64,000 nt of DNA from Ahaetulla prasina (GCF_028640845.1 NC_080542.1:15393901-15457900); one strand, 5' to 3'; shown: positions 26,331 to 37,496, counted from the stretch's first letter. Notes: a model not told the origin generated them from the letters alone. Numbers and translations are program-made.

Positions 26331-29300
26331 GTAAGCAGTTGTGTATTTTAAAATTAGGAGCACGTTTTCTGTTTTCTTTTTAAAGCTATGTTTCTATCTG
26401 ATTTATGTTTCTATCTATGACTCTATGTTTCAATTGGTATGTCTAGTTTAATGAAAAGAAGGACTAGGGGAGACATGATAGCAGTGTTCCAATATCTCAG
26501 AGGTTGCCACAAAGAAGAGGGAGTCAAACTGTTCTCCAAAGCACCTGAAGGCAGGACAAGAAGCAACGGATGGAAACTAATCAAGGAGAGAAGCAACCTA
26601 GAACTAAGGAGAAATTTCCTGATAATTAAAACAATTAATCAGTGGAACAACTTTCCTCCAGAAGTTGTGAATGCTCCAACACTGGAAGTTTTTAAGAAGA
26701 TGTTGGATAACCATTTGTCTAAGTGGTATAGGGTTTCCTGCCTAAGCAGGGGGTTGGACTAGAAGACCTCCAAGGTCCCTTCAACTCTGTTATTCTATTC
26801 TATTCTAATCTTTCATCATTAATATATATATTATACCTTAGCAACTTATTAGAGAAAAAATCTCTCCTTCTTAAAGGTTCTGAAATGCCAATGGCAATAC
26901 AATAATTTTCTATTTATTTATTTTGCAGATTGCTGACTCAGAGCTATCAACACGTTTTGGCTTTGGTTTTTGCTGTGAAAGAGATTAATCAAAGTCCTCT
27001 CATATTAGCTAACATGACCTTAGGCTTCAACATCTGTAATGATTATTTCAGTCCAAAACATACTTACAAAGCTTCGATGGAGCTCCTCTTTGCTTCAGAT
27101 GCATTCATCCCTAACTACAAATGTCATCTCCAAAATAATCTGATAGCTGTCATTGGAGGACCAAGTCCTGTTGCTTTTCTTGATATGGCTACCATCATGA
27201 CACCTTTCAAGTTTGTACAAGTAAGTTTTTTTTATTATGAAACCACATGTTTATTTATTTATTTATTTTATTTACATTTATATCCCGCCCTTCTCCGAAG
27301 ACTCAGGGCGGCTTACAGTGTATAAGGCAATAGTCTCATTCTATTTGTATATTTACAAAGTCAACTTATTGCCCCCCCAACAATCTGGGTCCTCATTTTA
27401 CCTACCTTATAAAGGATGGAAGGCTGAGTCAACCTCGGGCCGGGCTTGAACCTGCAGTAATTGCAGGCTGCTGTGTTCTAATAACAGGCTTTTAACAGCC
27501 TGAGCTATTACGGCCCTATTAGTTTTTAAACCTATTACTTTTCAAATATTTCATTAGGTACCTTATCTCTCTAATATTTTATTACTTTTCTTATATATTT
27601 AGTAGACATAAAATACATTCATAAAATGAATGAATGTCGTTTAAAGATCTAAATGATCATGATTTATCTTTTATGTACATTGAGAGTTTATGCACCGAAG
27701 ACAAATTCCTTGTGTGTCCAATCATACTTGGCCAATAAAGAATTCCATTCTGTTCTGTTCTGTTCTGCTCTGTTCTGCTCCATTCCACTCCGTTCTATTC
27801 CTCTCCCTTCCGTTCTATTCTATTCTATTCTATTCTATTCTATTCTATTCTATTCTATTCTATTCTATTCTATTCTATTCTATTCTAGTTACTATTCCAT
27901 TCCATTCCATTCCATTCCATTCCATTCCATTCCATTCCATTCCATTCTATTCTATTCTATTCTATTCTATTCTATTCTATTCTATTCTATTCTATTCTAT
28001 TCACAACCAATATTAATTAAAATAATGAATGTTAATTTTAAAAAGTCCCAGGTCCCAGACATAACTACTTAAACCTTTCCTGTTTCCCCATTTCCTTTAG
28101 GTTGCATATAGCTCTACTCTAGAGATCAAGACCCAAACTCCATCTCGTTTCTTCTACTGGATGCTCCCAAATGCAATTAGTCAGTACAAAGGACTTCTCC
28201 AGATTCTTCTGCATTTCGGCTGGACCTGGATCGGAGTATTTTTCCTTAACATTGGCAACATAGCAGATATTTTATGGAGGAATATTCTTCCCATGTTTTC
28301 CCAAAAAGGGGTTTGCTTTGAATTTATAGAAAAAATACCAGGTGGCTTTCTCAGCGAGGATGAGAAAACTGTTCACAGATCACATGCCATTTTAAACACA
28401 GTTTTCAACAGCACCACGAACATCGTGTTGCTTCACGGGGAATTTCAGAGTATATTAAATGTAAGGTTTTTACTCAACCTGTTGGAATTTAGCAATGTAG
28501 GTTATGGTACAAAAATCTGGGTGATGACAGCAGATGTTGACTTCTCATCGGTTCTCTTTCAAAAGAGTTGGGACATTAATTTCATGCATGGAGCTCTGTC
28601 CCTTTCTGTGCAATCAGTGGAGGTATCAAGGTTCCAAAATTTTGTTCAGATGAGAAACCCAGGTTTGGATAAAGAAGACAGCTTTTTAAAAGAATTCTGG
28701 CAACAAACATTTAATTGTATGTTCCCAACAACTTCTATAGAGGAAGAGGATGAGACTCTCTGCACTGGGGAGGAGAAACTTGAGACCCTCCCTATGACTG
28801 TGTTTGAAACCAGCATGACTGCCCACAGCTACAATGTCTACATTGCTGTCTATGCAATTGCACATGCATTGCATAGTCTCTACTCTGGCAAAGGACAACG
28901 AGGCTGGCAAAGGACAACGAGGAGGCAGAAAGTCCTCAATCAAGAGTCATGGAAGGTGAGCACTGCAGACTGCTTAGAATACCTCAGCAGATTACAGTAC
29001 ATTGATTCAGTTGCAAAGTTGTCTATTGGCCTTTCCCCCCCCCCCATCCCTTAAGCCTATCAGATCTATTTTCAGCTTTTATTAAATTCCGATATTTGTG
29101 ATTGATCCAGCTGCATGTTTTGCAAGTGATAGTCACCATCAGAGGTGGGTTTCGCATAATTTTACTACCGGTTTGATTGCACACACAGCCTGCACGCATG
29201 TGCGCAGCTAGAAAACGTGTCTAAATAGGACGGCATAGCGACAGGGCATAGCACACCCACAGGTGGCCACTATTGGTTCGCCTGATCCAGTCTGAGCCAG

Positions 29301-31436
29301 CTGAATACCACCACTGGTCACAACGTATTGGATGATCACCAGCTGTGTGTGTGCTTTGCTTTCTATGTGATCATGTAATTTTAATTTTGCTTTATCTTGC
29401 GTTATCTTAACGTAGTTTGTGCTATTTAGAAAATTTGACCACATTGCTTCAATGTCAGATTTTTCATCCTCAAGCCAATCACATATAAATTCAGCTTTTA
29501 GTCAATTCCAATATTTATGGCTGATCTAGGTGTATATTTTTCAAGCAATGAGCACAATGTGTGTTGTGTCTGCATCCCCTGAGCCGGGTCCCCTGCCGGC
29601 TCAGACTGGTAAGACAGTCTGTTATTAACAGCAACTGCTTGCAATTATTGCAGGTTCAAGCCCCACTAGGCCCAAGGTTGACTCAGCCTTCCATCCTTTA
29701 TAAGGTAGGTAAAATGAGGACCCAGATTGTTGGGGGCAATAAGTTGACTTTGTATATAATATACAAATGGATGAAGACTATTGCTTGACATAGTGTAAGC
29801 CACCCTGAGTCTTCGGAGAAGGGCGGGATATAAATGCAAATAAAATAAAAATAAAATAAAATAAAAATAAAGTGACTCGGAAAGTGAGGGGAAAGGGCGA
29901 TCAGGACTTACCTCTGGAGCACTGGCTTCCCTGGTTCAGCTCCAGGAGCCAGAGGCAGGCCAGGTGGAGGAAATAACGAGACCTCCGTCCCCTGACTCGT
30001 CCCCCCCCAGGCCACGCCTCCAGACCCGGCTGATGGCAATCAGGCCTGGCTGGACCCTAGGTTTCATAGGCAGGAGAGGCAGGAACAACAGAAGCAGGGG
30101 TGGGACAGGCCTAGGAAGTGCTGAGTCATGGAGCCATACCCCACGGAGTATAAAAGCAGCCCTGGCTGCTTTTCTGCTCTGTGACGAGCAAAAATTGAGC
30201 TGAACTATTTGATTCAGGGAGAAGTGAGCTGAACTCTTTGACTCTTGGAGAATTGAGCTGAACATTTGGCCTGGACTGCTGACTTCTGGTTGCCTGGCAA
30301 CCCCAAGATAAAGGGAGACTTTAAGGGAGCTGCAGATTCCCTGCCAGGACTGATAATAGCTGGGAACTCAATTACTGGCTCATTTAGCCAGCTCACGTGG
30401 CTGAGGTCGGGAGGGGACAGAACAATGTGTTTGGTGAGCACCAGTTTCATACCGTATATGTTATACATTGTGCTTTGCTTTCTACACAATATTTTTTTTG
30501 CTTTTGAGTTTTACAATTTACTTCTAATTTGTACTGTTTAGAGCATTTGACTGCATTATTTAAATGTCTCATTGTTCTCCAAATTCTAACATCAGTTCTG
30601 TTGAAGCTGAAATGCTATTAACTTATAACTATAAATATAGTTTTTCTATTTGTTGGGCTCATCATTGAATTATCCATTTATGGTGAATCATCTTCTTATC
30701 TTTGTACCTTTTTTATCTTGTGTTTCTAAAGCTTCACCATTTCCTGAGGAGTATATCATTTAATAGCAGTATTGGAGAGATTTCCTTTGATAACAATGGG
30801 GAAATGTTTGCAGGATTTGATGTTATAAACTGGATCACATTTCCCAACCAGACATTTCTTAGAGTCAAAATTGGAAGGATAGATCCAGGAACACTCTCTG
30901 ACAAACCATTGACTATTTCTGAAGAGAAGATCATTTGGCCCAACCGGTTTAATCAGGTGAGATTCATCTTATTTCATAACGGCTTGGTTCAATTTTATTA
31001 TAATGAATCACAACTTTCAGGTTCATACCTCATTAGAAATAAATATATTGTCTTCCCTTCATTCTGAAGAAATGTCCACTTCTGACCATTTCTTTAACAT
31101 TTGCTTTGTAGATAATCTATTGTATAGCAACAATTTTAACATTGCCTAATTCCTTTTTCACTAATACTCCAGAAAAAATAAATATAAAAAAATACTTTAT
31201 TAAAGCAAACAATACTTGTTTAGCAAACAATACTTTAGTTTAATTAGCTAAAAACTTTAACCTTGGACTGTCTACTGTTGACCTCATCCCATTCCTAAGA
31301 GGTCTGTAAGGGGCCTGAATAAGTGCACCAACGTGCCTACGATCCTTGTCCTAATGTCCCCATTTAGTCCTATCCATTTCATGTATTTATAATCATATTT
31401 GTACATATATGTGTTATCTCATGCATGCTTGACAAA

Positions 31437-31511
<75 letters not shown>

Positions 31512-33394
31512 GAGGGATTTTCTTCTCTCAAATTTTCCAGGATTTTTCATTATTCTATATTTTGTTTCAGCCATATCAGAGAGAAAGAATATTTATACGT
31601 TGACAGATACAGCATTTGAAAAGTTTTCTATATTTCTATATCTTTTTGTTATCATTATTATTCTGAACAGGAAAGACCCCTCTCACTCTGTAATGAGAAG
31701 TGCCCTTCAGGTTACAGAAAGACCAAAATTGAAGGAAAATTGTTTTGCTGTTATGGATGCACTCGGTGTCCAAAGGGGAAGATCTCAGATCAAACAGGTA
31801 AAAAAAAAAAAGAGAGAGAGGGAGAGAGAGGGGAACATTTTATAGAGGGACACTTGAGCTAGGTGAGTCTAGGAGTTTTCTCAATGTTCTCAATTCAGCA
31901 AGAAAAAGAATTGTGAAATAAGGGAGTAGGACAGTGGTGGGATTCATGTAATTTAACAACCAGCTCTCTGCCCTAATGATTTCTTCCAACAACCAGTTTG
32001 CCAAACTGCTCAGAAACTGTGGTGGGTTCCACTTACCTTCGCTACTGGTTCGCTATCGTGAGCATGCACAGACTGTCTGTGATGACGTCCGGGCCAGTGG
32101 ACGGAGCCTCCTGCTGCTGCCGCTACCGGTTCTTATGAACTGGGGCAAACTGGTAGGAACCCACCACTGCTCAGAAAGTTAACAACTGGTTCTCCCAAAG
32201 TGATGTGAACTGGGTGAATCCCACCACTGGATTAGGGAAATATGACCTCATCAGTGGACCATTTTTAGTTACAGAATAGAGGTAGACCGTCCCTTCCAAC
32301 TCAGAAAGCTGTTCTCCTCAGCTGTTTTAGAAGAGAAATGTAGGAATGTCCATTATGAAACTTGAAACTGCCCCTGTTATAATTCACATAATTACGGCTG
32401 CCAGAATTTCATTTGCCCAAAATATGATATTAGCATATGAGTAAATTTAGGAAATATTTTGTATTAGATATATCTTTGAAGGAGAGGGGAATTGAGAGTG
32501 TGATTATGTGTGGAGTGACTAGAGATTATAATTTAAGATTTATTTTGGATTATGATTGTTAGTTTTGATACCCCGCATTTTGTTCTGGGAAGTCAGAGGG
32601 GCGGGGGGTAAGGGGGAGAGGAATGGGGGGGGATGAGGGTAGAGGATGGAGTGATGGTTAATGTACAGGGATTATTGAAGATGTATAAATATAATTAATG
32701 TAGGGTCGGGTTTGCCCAGCTACCATTTTAGAATGGTGGGGAGGGAGAAAGGAGGAGAGAGTAGGAGGTAGGAAAGAGGAGAAGAGGGAGAAAGAGGGGT
32801 AGAAGAGGGAGAAGGAATGTGTAGGGTGGAGGGAGGAGAAGATGTAGATAAGAGAAGGGGAGGAAGGTCTGGAAAGTAGAAGAAGGTAGAAGAGGGAAGA
32901 GAGTTAAAAGGAGGGGGTGGTGACTGGGCAAGCCGGACTAATTGTATATGACTGTACATTGGATGAGTTGTTGGATATGAATGTAAAAATAAAACTTTTT
33001 TATAAAAAAAATATGCTCCATCAAACACGATGATTATAAAAAAGGTGCTAGAGTGTGTAGAATCAGATAAGTTAATGATGGAACTTAAAGATAGAGAGGA
33101 AATGATTTATTATGAAACATGGAATAGATGGTACAATTGGCTGGAAAAGAAATCAGAAATTAATGTATAATGTAGAGTATAAGAGAAGATATTATAACGA
33201 AAAGAAATATTTAAAGTATAATAAATATGTAATATAATGTAGTGATTATAAGAATGAATAAGTAACAGACAAAATGTATATGTATATAAATGGGTCGAAA
33301 GATAAAATGGATATTATTAAAGATGCCAGTATCGGAAAGCTGTAAAAATGTAACAAAGTTTGTTTTTAAAGAAGTAAATGTTGAATAAAAATAT

Positions 33395-33428
<34 letters not shown>

Positions 33429-35081
33429 GAAGGAAGGAAGGAAGGAAGGAAGGAAGGAAGGAAGGAAGGAAGGAAGGAAGGAAGGAAGGAAGGAAGAAAG
33501 AAAGAAAGAAAGAAACTGCCCCTGTGATATACTGTACGTGCCTTAGAAACCACGGTCCATGCACTGCCAATTCTACAGGAACGTTCACCACACACTGATT
33601 ATCCATTTTATCTAAATTTACAGGGCATCCTGTTAATTTGCATTTCTTTCTTTCTTATATAAGGATAATCTATCTGTCTAAAAGTAGCAAAATGTTGCTA
33701 TATTAAACATAACCTGCACTCACAAATGGTTGATAGAATTCAATGATCTTAAGGCTTGACTGCTTTGTTTCATTTACTGGATGTCTTTTTAGTGGTCTAT
33801 CAGAAACTAACAAAGTTGCTGTCTATCTAATAATAATATCTTCTTTAGTATAAAATCTTTATCAAGTAAAAAGTGATTCCAATGGAACTCAATTATAATA
33901 GTTGCATCATTTGTATCAACGGGGCACCATAATATCATGCAATCTACTAAGGGCTTTCTGGTAGTGTTTTGACTTAAATATATACATATAATAAAAGTAT
34001 GTTCTTTAGTATGAAAGCTCAATTAAAATAAACTGAAAATTCCACTGGAGCTAAATCATAACAATATTTCATGTTGTTTAATTATTATTTTTTTGGCCTG
34101 ATGGAATGCTATAAGGCACAGAAAGAATTTAGCATGTTTTAATTTAAATCTATACATTTGTTGTTGTTGTTTTTTTCAGATATGGATGATTGCTTCCAAT
34201 GCCCAGAAGATCAATATCCAAACGATAAACAGGATTTATGCATGCCAAAGCATATAAGTTATCTATCTTATGGAGACCTGTTGGCGACAGGCTTAGCCAC
34301 ATCAGCTCTTCTGCTTTCTTTTATCACAATCTTTGTGCTAGGAATCTTCTTGAAGTACCACAACACTCCCATCATCAAAGCCAACAACCGCAGCCTCTCC
34401 TACACACTCCTCATCTCCCTCCTCCTCTCCTTCCTTTGTTCTCTGCTTTTCATTGGTCGGCCCATGACGGTGACCTGTCTCCTTCGACAGACTGCTTTTG
34501 GGATCATCTTCTCCGTGGCTGTTTCTTGCATGTTGGCCAAGACCATCACTGTGGTTCTTGCTTTCATGGCCACCAAACCAGGATCAAAGATGAGGACATG
34601 GGTTGGGAGAAGACTGGCCCTTTCCATTGTTCTTTCCTGTTCTCTTATTCAAAGTACTTTTTGTATGGCATGGCTTGGAATTTCTCCCCCCTTCCCGGAC
34701 TTTGACCTGTGGTCCATAAATAGTGAAATAATTATAGAATGTAATGAAGGTTCGGTTGCAATGTTTTATTCTGTTTTAGGATTTATGGGCTTCCTGGCCT
34801 TTGTTAGTTTTATTGCAGCTTTCCTAGCCAGGAAGTTACCAGACACATTCCAGGAAACCAAGTCAATTACTTTCAGCATGCTGGTCTTTTGCAGTGTCTG
34901 GTTGTCCTTTGTCCCTGCGTACATAAGCACCAAAGGAAAATACACAATAGCTGTGGAGATCTTTGCCATCTTGGCCTCTAGTGCTGGGCTCCTGGCTTTT
35001 ATCTTTTTCCCCAAATGTTACATCATTATAATTAGACCAGATCTTAACAAAAGGGAGCAATTAACAAAAAGAGTGAATTAA
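26065..35081 (+). CDS. Gene B: intact V2R receptor gene, six exons
   Basis: Vomeronasal type-2 receptor, 888 aa when exons 26065-26330, 26929-27220, 28101-28955, 30732-30956, 31671-31797 and 34180-35081 are joined; phases agree at every junction and no stop occurs. N-terminal hydrophobic signal about residues 14-28; flytrap domain about 40-540; NCD3G linker 547-588; seven helices about 610-870; short tail. The chosen ATG at 26065 is matched by the homologous ATG of gene C (40557). Oddities: exon 5 reads CCYGC where A and C read CCYDC, and exon 3 carries a short tandem duplication. Introns are compact (598, 880, 1776, 714, 2382 bp). It is a tandem paralogue of gene C, with homologous 5' and 3' flanks. 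Confidence 0.95.
26430..26815 (+). mobile_element. CR1 LINE 3' end in intron 1 of gene B
   Basis: The 107-codon frame [20 protein letters not shown] ... [20 protein letters not shown] is the CR1 C-terminus, in better repair than the copy at 22400, with tail GGGTTGGACTAGAAGACCTCC and a short TCTATT repeat. Gene C lacks it at this position. Confidence 0.9.
26929..27220 (+). CDS. Gene B exon 2
   Basis: 292 nt; acceptor TTATTTTGCAG, donor CAA|GTAAGT. Encodes [20 protein letters not shown] and [20 protein letters not shown]. Frame joins exon 1 in phase 2. Confidence 0.93.
27250..27520 (-). mobile_element. tRNA-derived SINE, CCGCCCTGAGTCTTCGG type
   Basis: Reverse orientation: (TTTA)n tail, 3' end ATATCCCGCCCTTCTCCGAA, body CAACAATCTGGGTCCTCATT and AAGGCTGAGTCAACCT, and a degenerate tRNA-like head at the right. 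In intron 2 of gene B. Copies also at 29611, 35565 and 60846. Confidence 0.8.
27655..28003 (+). mobile_element. LINE 3' end with 270-bp (TTCTA)n/(TTCCA)n array
   Basis: The 3' UTR (TTATGTACATTGAGAG, CTTGTGTGTCCAATCATACT, TTGGCCAATAAAG) leads into an array from 27740 to 28003. It passes from TTCTG/TTCTC variants to (TTCTA)n, to (TTCCA)n at 27894-27945 and back to (TTCTA)n. Located 97 bp before gene B exon 3. Confidence 0.9.
28101..28955 (+). CDS. Gene B exon 3 (main ligand-binding exon)
   Basis: 855 nt, 285 codons, phase 0. Acceptor TTTCCTTTAG, donor AAG|GTGAGC. Encodes [51 protein letters not shown] and [20 protein letters not shown]. Near 28885-28925 a 16-nt unit (GGCAAAGGACAACGAG) is repeated. 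This leaves the protein three residues longer than gene C here, with no frame loss. Confidence 0.94.
29140..29316. mobile_element. hAT MITE, 177 bp
   Basis: Ends CAGAGGTGGGTTTCG and GAATACCACCACTG, flanks GTCACCAT / GTCACAAC (6 of 8). In intron 3 of gene B. Confidence 0.7.
29562..30424 (+). mobile_element. Solo LTR, ATGTG duplication, SINE inside
   Basis: Begins TGTTGTGTCTGC, ends GGGGACAGAACA, flanked by ATGTG both sides. A tRNA-derived SINE (29611-29872) is inserted near the 5' end. It carries GTGCTGAGTCATGGAGCCAT and AGTATAAAAGCAGCC. A frame segment reads [20 protein letters not shown] before the promoter, related to the frames in the other LTRs. In intron 3 of gene B. Confidence 0.85.
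29611..29872 (+). mobile_element. tRNA-derived SINE nested in an LTR
   Basis: Head with GGTTCAAGCCCC (box B-like), body AAGGTTGACTCAGCCTTCCA, 3' end CCGGAG-type CACCCTGAGTCTTCGGAGAA and an (AAATA)n tail. Flanks GACTGG / GACTCGG suggest the target duplication. Confidence 0.8.
30732..30956 (+). CDS. Gene B exon 4
   Basis: 225 nt, 75 codons. The acceptor is TGTTTCTAAAG, an AAG acceptor with a modest pyrimidine tract; donor CAG|GTGAGA. Encodes [20 protein letters not shown] and [15 protein letters not shown]. Same length as gene C exon 4. Confidence 0.92.
31265..31505 (+). mobile_element. LINE 3' end followed by (GATA)n
   Basis: 31265-31437 is a CR1/L3-type 3' end (TGTCTACTGTTGACCTCATC, CCATTCCTAAGAGG). 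It runs into (GATA)n at 31438-31507. In intron 4 of gene B. Confidence 0.8.
31671..31797 (+). CDS. Gene B exon 5 (cysteine-rich linker)
   Basis: 127 nt; acceptor TTCTGAACAG, donor ACAG|GTAAAA. Encodes [20 protein letters not shown] and [18 protein letters not shown]. All cysteines are kept; the usual Asp of CCYDC is Gly. The donor runs into an A/GA-rich tract. Confidence 0.9.
31932..32229. mobile_element. hAT MITE containing a second hAT MITE
   Basis: Outer element: ends CAGTGGTGGGATTCA / TGAATCCCACCACTG, flanks GAGTAGGA / GATTAGGG (6 of 8). Its interior is interrupted by the inner element 32017-32169. In intron 5 of gene B. Confidence 0.8.
32017..32169. mobile_element. Inner nested hAT MITE, perfect 8-bp duplication
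   Basis: Ends CTGTGGTGGGTTCC / GGAACCCACCACTG, flanked by CTCAGAAA on both sides, the target being part of the outer MITE (compare TGAGCAGTTT-type sequence in the intact copies). Confidence 0.85.
32440..33395 (+). mobile_element. L1-like 3' end, degenerate (probable)
   Basis: Shares with the L1 at 47800-48340 the phrases GATACCCCGCATTTTGTTCTG / CCCGGTATTTGCTCTG and GGGAAGTC(A/C)G plus a G/A-rich region, then AATAAAACTTTTTTATAAAA. 33040-33160 looks like an ORF2 end ([20 protein letters not shown]). In intron 5 of gene B. Confidence 0.5.
33396..33515. repeat. (GAAA)n/(GGAA)n microsatellite
   Basis: GAAA units, then about 17 GGAA units, then GAAA again; intron 5 of gene B. Confidence 0.95.
34180..35081 (+). 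CDS. Gene B exon 6 (seven-helix domain)
   Basis: 902 nt to TAA; acceptor TTTTTTTCAG. Encodes [15 protein letters not shown] and seven hydrophobic helices. Class C marks are [55 protein letters not shown] and [13 protein letters not shown]. Same length as gene C exon 6; nearly identical to it except at the 5' end. Confidence 0.97.
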
Positions 35082-35562
35082 ACTATGCTGTCAACATTGT
35101 TTCCTTTTTCTCCAGTTGTGAAAACACAACCTGGTATTTAAATTGTACTTGACATATTAACCATGCCAAAGCATGTCATCCTACACATTATGGTTATTAC
35201 AGTGGCAACTTCACAGGCAGTTGTATATGTTCTTCATGTTCTTGCTATTTCTGAGATGGACCTTGAAGCCAAAGACTCTCACACAGTCCATACTGAGTTT
35301 TGTTTTCATGGTATAATTTAAATGATGTAGTCTGTCTGTCCTTTACTGGACATGGTTCAGTAAGATTAGGAATCATCTCTAGGTGACATGCTATTGGGTT
35401 GAGGAAAAGTTGCTCTGACTTCCTTTACCTTTAAAAAACAGGTATAATTTTGTTATTTTGTCAGGATCTACTTTCAAGCTAAATTTTCTCAATCAAGCTG
35501 ATATGCCTCATATCAACTTTCATTTTCTGTGATCTAATTACTGTGACCAAAGTTCAAATAGG
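35082..35562. other. 3' flank of gene B, homologous to 3' flank of gene C
   Basis: Blocks such as GATGGACCTTGA ... TGTCCTTTACTG (35253-35350) and GATCTACTTTCAAGCTAAAT (35463) recur behind gene C at 55746-55850 and 55948. This shows that the duplicated unit includes at least 0.5 kb of downstream DNA. Nothing coding. Confidence 0.7.
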
Positions 35563-35564
35563 AA

Positions 35565-35790
35565 CAGCAATAGCACTTAGACTTATATACTGCTTCACAG
35601 TCCTTTTACCGCCCTCTCTAAGTGGTTTACAGAGTCAGCATATTGCCCCCAACAATCTGGGTCCTCATTTTACTCACCTCAGAACGATGGAAGGCTGAGT
35701 CAACCTTGAGCCTGGTGAGATTTGAACTACTGAATTGCAGGCAGCCTGCAGTACTACACTTTAACCACTGTGCCGCCTCGGCTCTTATAA
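35565..35790 (-). mobile_element. tRNA-derived SINE
   Basis: Reverse copy: AGCACTTAGACTTATATACT, TTTACAGAGTCAGCATATTG, CAACAATCTGGGTCCTCATT, GATGGAAGGCTGAGTCAACC, and the tRNA-like head AACCACTGTGCCGCCTCGGC at the right. It interrupts the 3' flank shared by genes B and C. Confidence 0.8.
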
Positions 35791-35984
35791 TAATATAATA
35801 ATAATACTTTGGTGGTCATTTTTTTTTAAAAAAATAGCCTTTTTCTCACCTAATTCACTCTAAGTAGAGTAGATCCTTTTTCAAGAATTCATTTTCATCT
35901 GTAATTAAAAAGGGTTCTTTGTACTACATACTTCATTGATTTGTCACATTTTATTGACATTATTTGAAATTTCAACATACAAAG

Positions 35985-37346
35985 TGTCAGGCTGCCTCTG
36001 ATTATAACTAGGAAAGAATACACCTTGACTTCATTTGCAATAAAGAAAAGTACTTTTACTAATTACAATCTAGATAGCAGCAGTGCAAAGTTGGATCTGA
36101 GACAAAATATGGCTAACATATCATATCCCCCCATTTGTCCCTCCTCCTTCAGGAGGTCAGGCTGGTCTGGTCCAATGCCAGCTCCTTCTCGGCCCCCGTG
36201 GTAATCTTCCTCCGCCGGTCTCTAGCTGTCAATCATCTTAGGAATGCAGTATCTGTTGGAAAAGCCCGCGCTCTTAATATTCAACCGTTAATCAACCCTC
36301 CCCCACTGTTATGTCAGCCGACACTCTTAATAGGCCCCTTTCCCTTACCCTGTATGGTGCAATGATACATCTCATTTCCTTAACTATTTTACATTACAGA
36401 AATAAGCATTTTACATTCTATCTACTGAATATAAATTGTACAAAAATTATGCATTATCCATCGGTGGCGAGTCATTGGCCCCGATGGAAAGGGTCCGCAA
36501 CTTAGGCGTCCTCCTGGATGAACGGCTGTCTCTAGAAAATCATTTGACGGCCGTCTCCAGGGGAGCGTTCTACCAGGTTCGCCTGGTACGCCAGTTGCGC
36601 CCCTTTCTGGACCGGGATGCCCTATGCACGGTCACTCACGTACTCGTGACGTCGCGCCTGGATTACTGCAATGCTCTCTACATGGGGCTCCCCTTGAAGG
36701 GCATCCGGAGGCTGCAGTTAGTCCAGAATGCGGCTGCGCGGGTGATAGATGGAGCCCCCCGTGGCTCCCGTATAACACCCATCCTGCGCAGGCTGCACTG
36801 GCTACCTGTGGCTTTCCGGGTGCGCTTCAAGGTGTTGGTGACCACCTTTAAAGCGCTCCATGGCATTGGGCCGGGTTACTTACGGGACCGCCTACTGCTA
36901 CGAATATCTCTCACCGACCGTGCGCTCTCACAGAGAGGGTCTCCTCAGGGTGCCGTCAGCGCGGCAATGTCGTCTGGCGACGCCCAGGAAGGGCCTTCTG
37001 TGGGGCCCCCACCTCTGGAATGAACTACCCCCCGGTCTTCGTCAGCTTTCGGACCTCCGGACCTTCCGCCGCGGGCTTAAAACACATTTATTTAATTGTG
37101 CAGGGCTGAGCTAAATTTTAAATTTTAAATTACTGGTTTTTAAATTGGCTTTTATTTTATATTTTTAATTTTAAATTAATAGGCGTTTAGAATAAGTTTT
37201 TTAACTGTTTTTATATTTCTTACATTGTATTTATGTGTTTTAAATGCCTGTACACCGCCCTGAGTCCTTCGGGAGATAGGGCGGTATATAAATTTGATAA
37301 ATAAATAAATAAATAAATAATGCGAAGATTGGAGTGGAGGCTGACA
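35985..37346. mobile_element. Solo LTR with 5-bp duplication CAAAG, split by an L2
   Basis: Begins TGTCAGGCTGCC and ends GGAGGCTGACA, flanked by CAAAG on both sides. Orientation is not determined. An L2 3' half (about 36450-37320) is inserted near the right end. On either side of the LTR the gene B 3' flank continues in register with that of gene C (CATTTTATTGACAT ... TCAATAAAAAAATGTTTTCTG). Confidence 0.75.
36450..37320 (+). mobile_element. L2-type LINE 3' half
   Basis: Frame GGESLAPMERVRNLGVLLDE, LRPFLDRDALCTVTHVLVTS, RRLHWLPVAFRVRFKVLVTT and FKALHGIGPGYLRDRLL, then a frameshift into RSHREGLLRVPSARQCRLAT and WNELPPGLRQLSDLRTFRRG. It ends with CACCGCCCTGAGTCCTTCGG and (AAAT)n. Confidence 0.9.
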
Positions 37347-37496
37347 CAAAGCAATTTTGCTAATTAGTTCAATCAGCTTTCAATAAAAAAATGTTTTCTG
37401 TCTCCTAGTTTAATTAGGGCTTTCTTACTTAGATGCCAATGATGCAGATGATAAAATGGCAGAAGTCAAGTAGAACTGAAAGAAAAATAAGATTCT

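Noticed and set aside
34400..35060. Minus-strand frames inside exon 6 of gene B, and their twins in gene C
   Set aside because: Shadows of the highly constrained seven-helix coding strand; no homology of their own.
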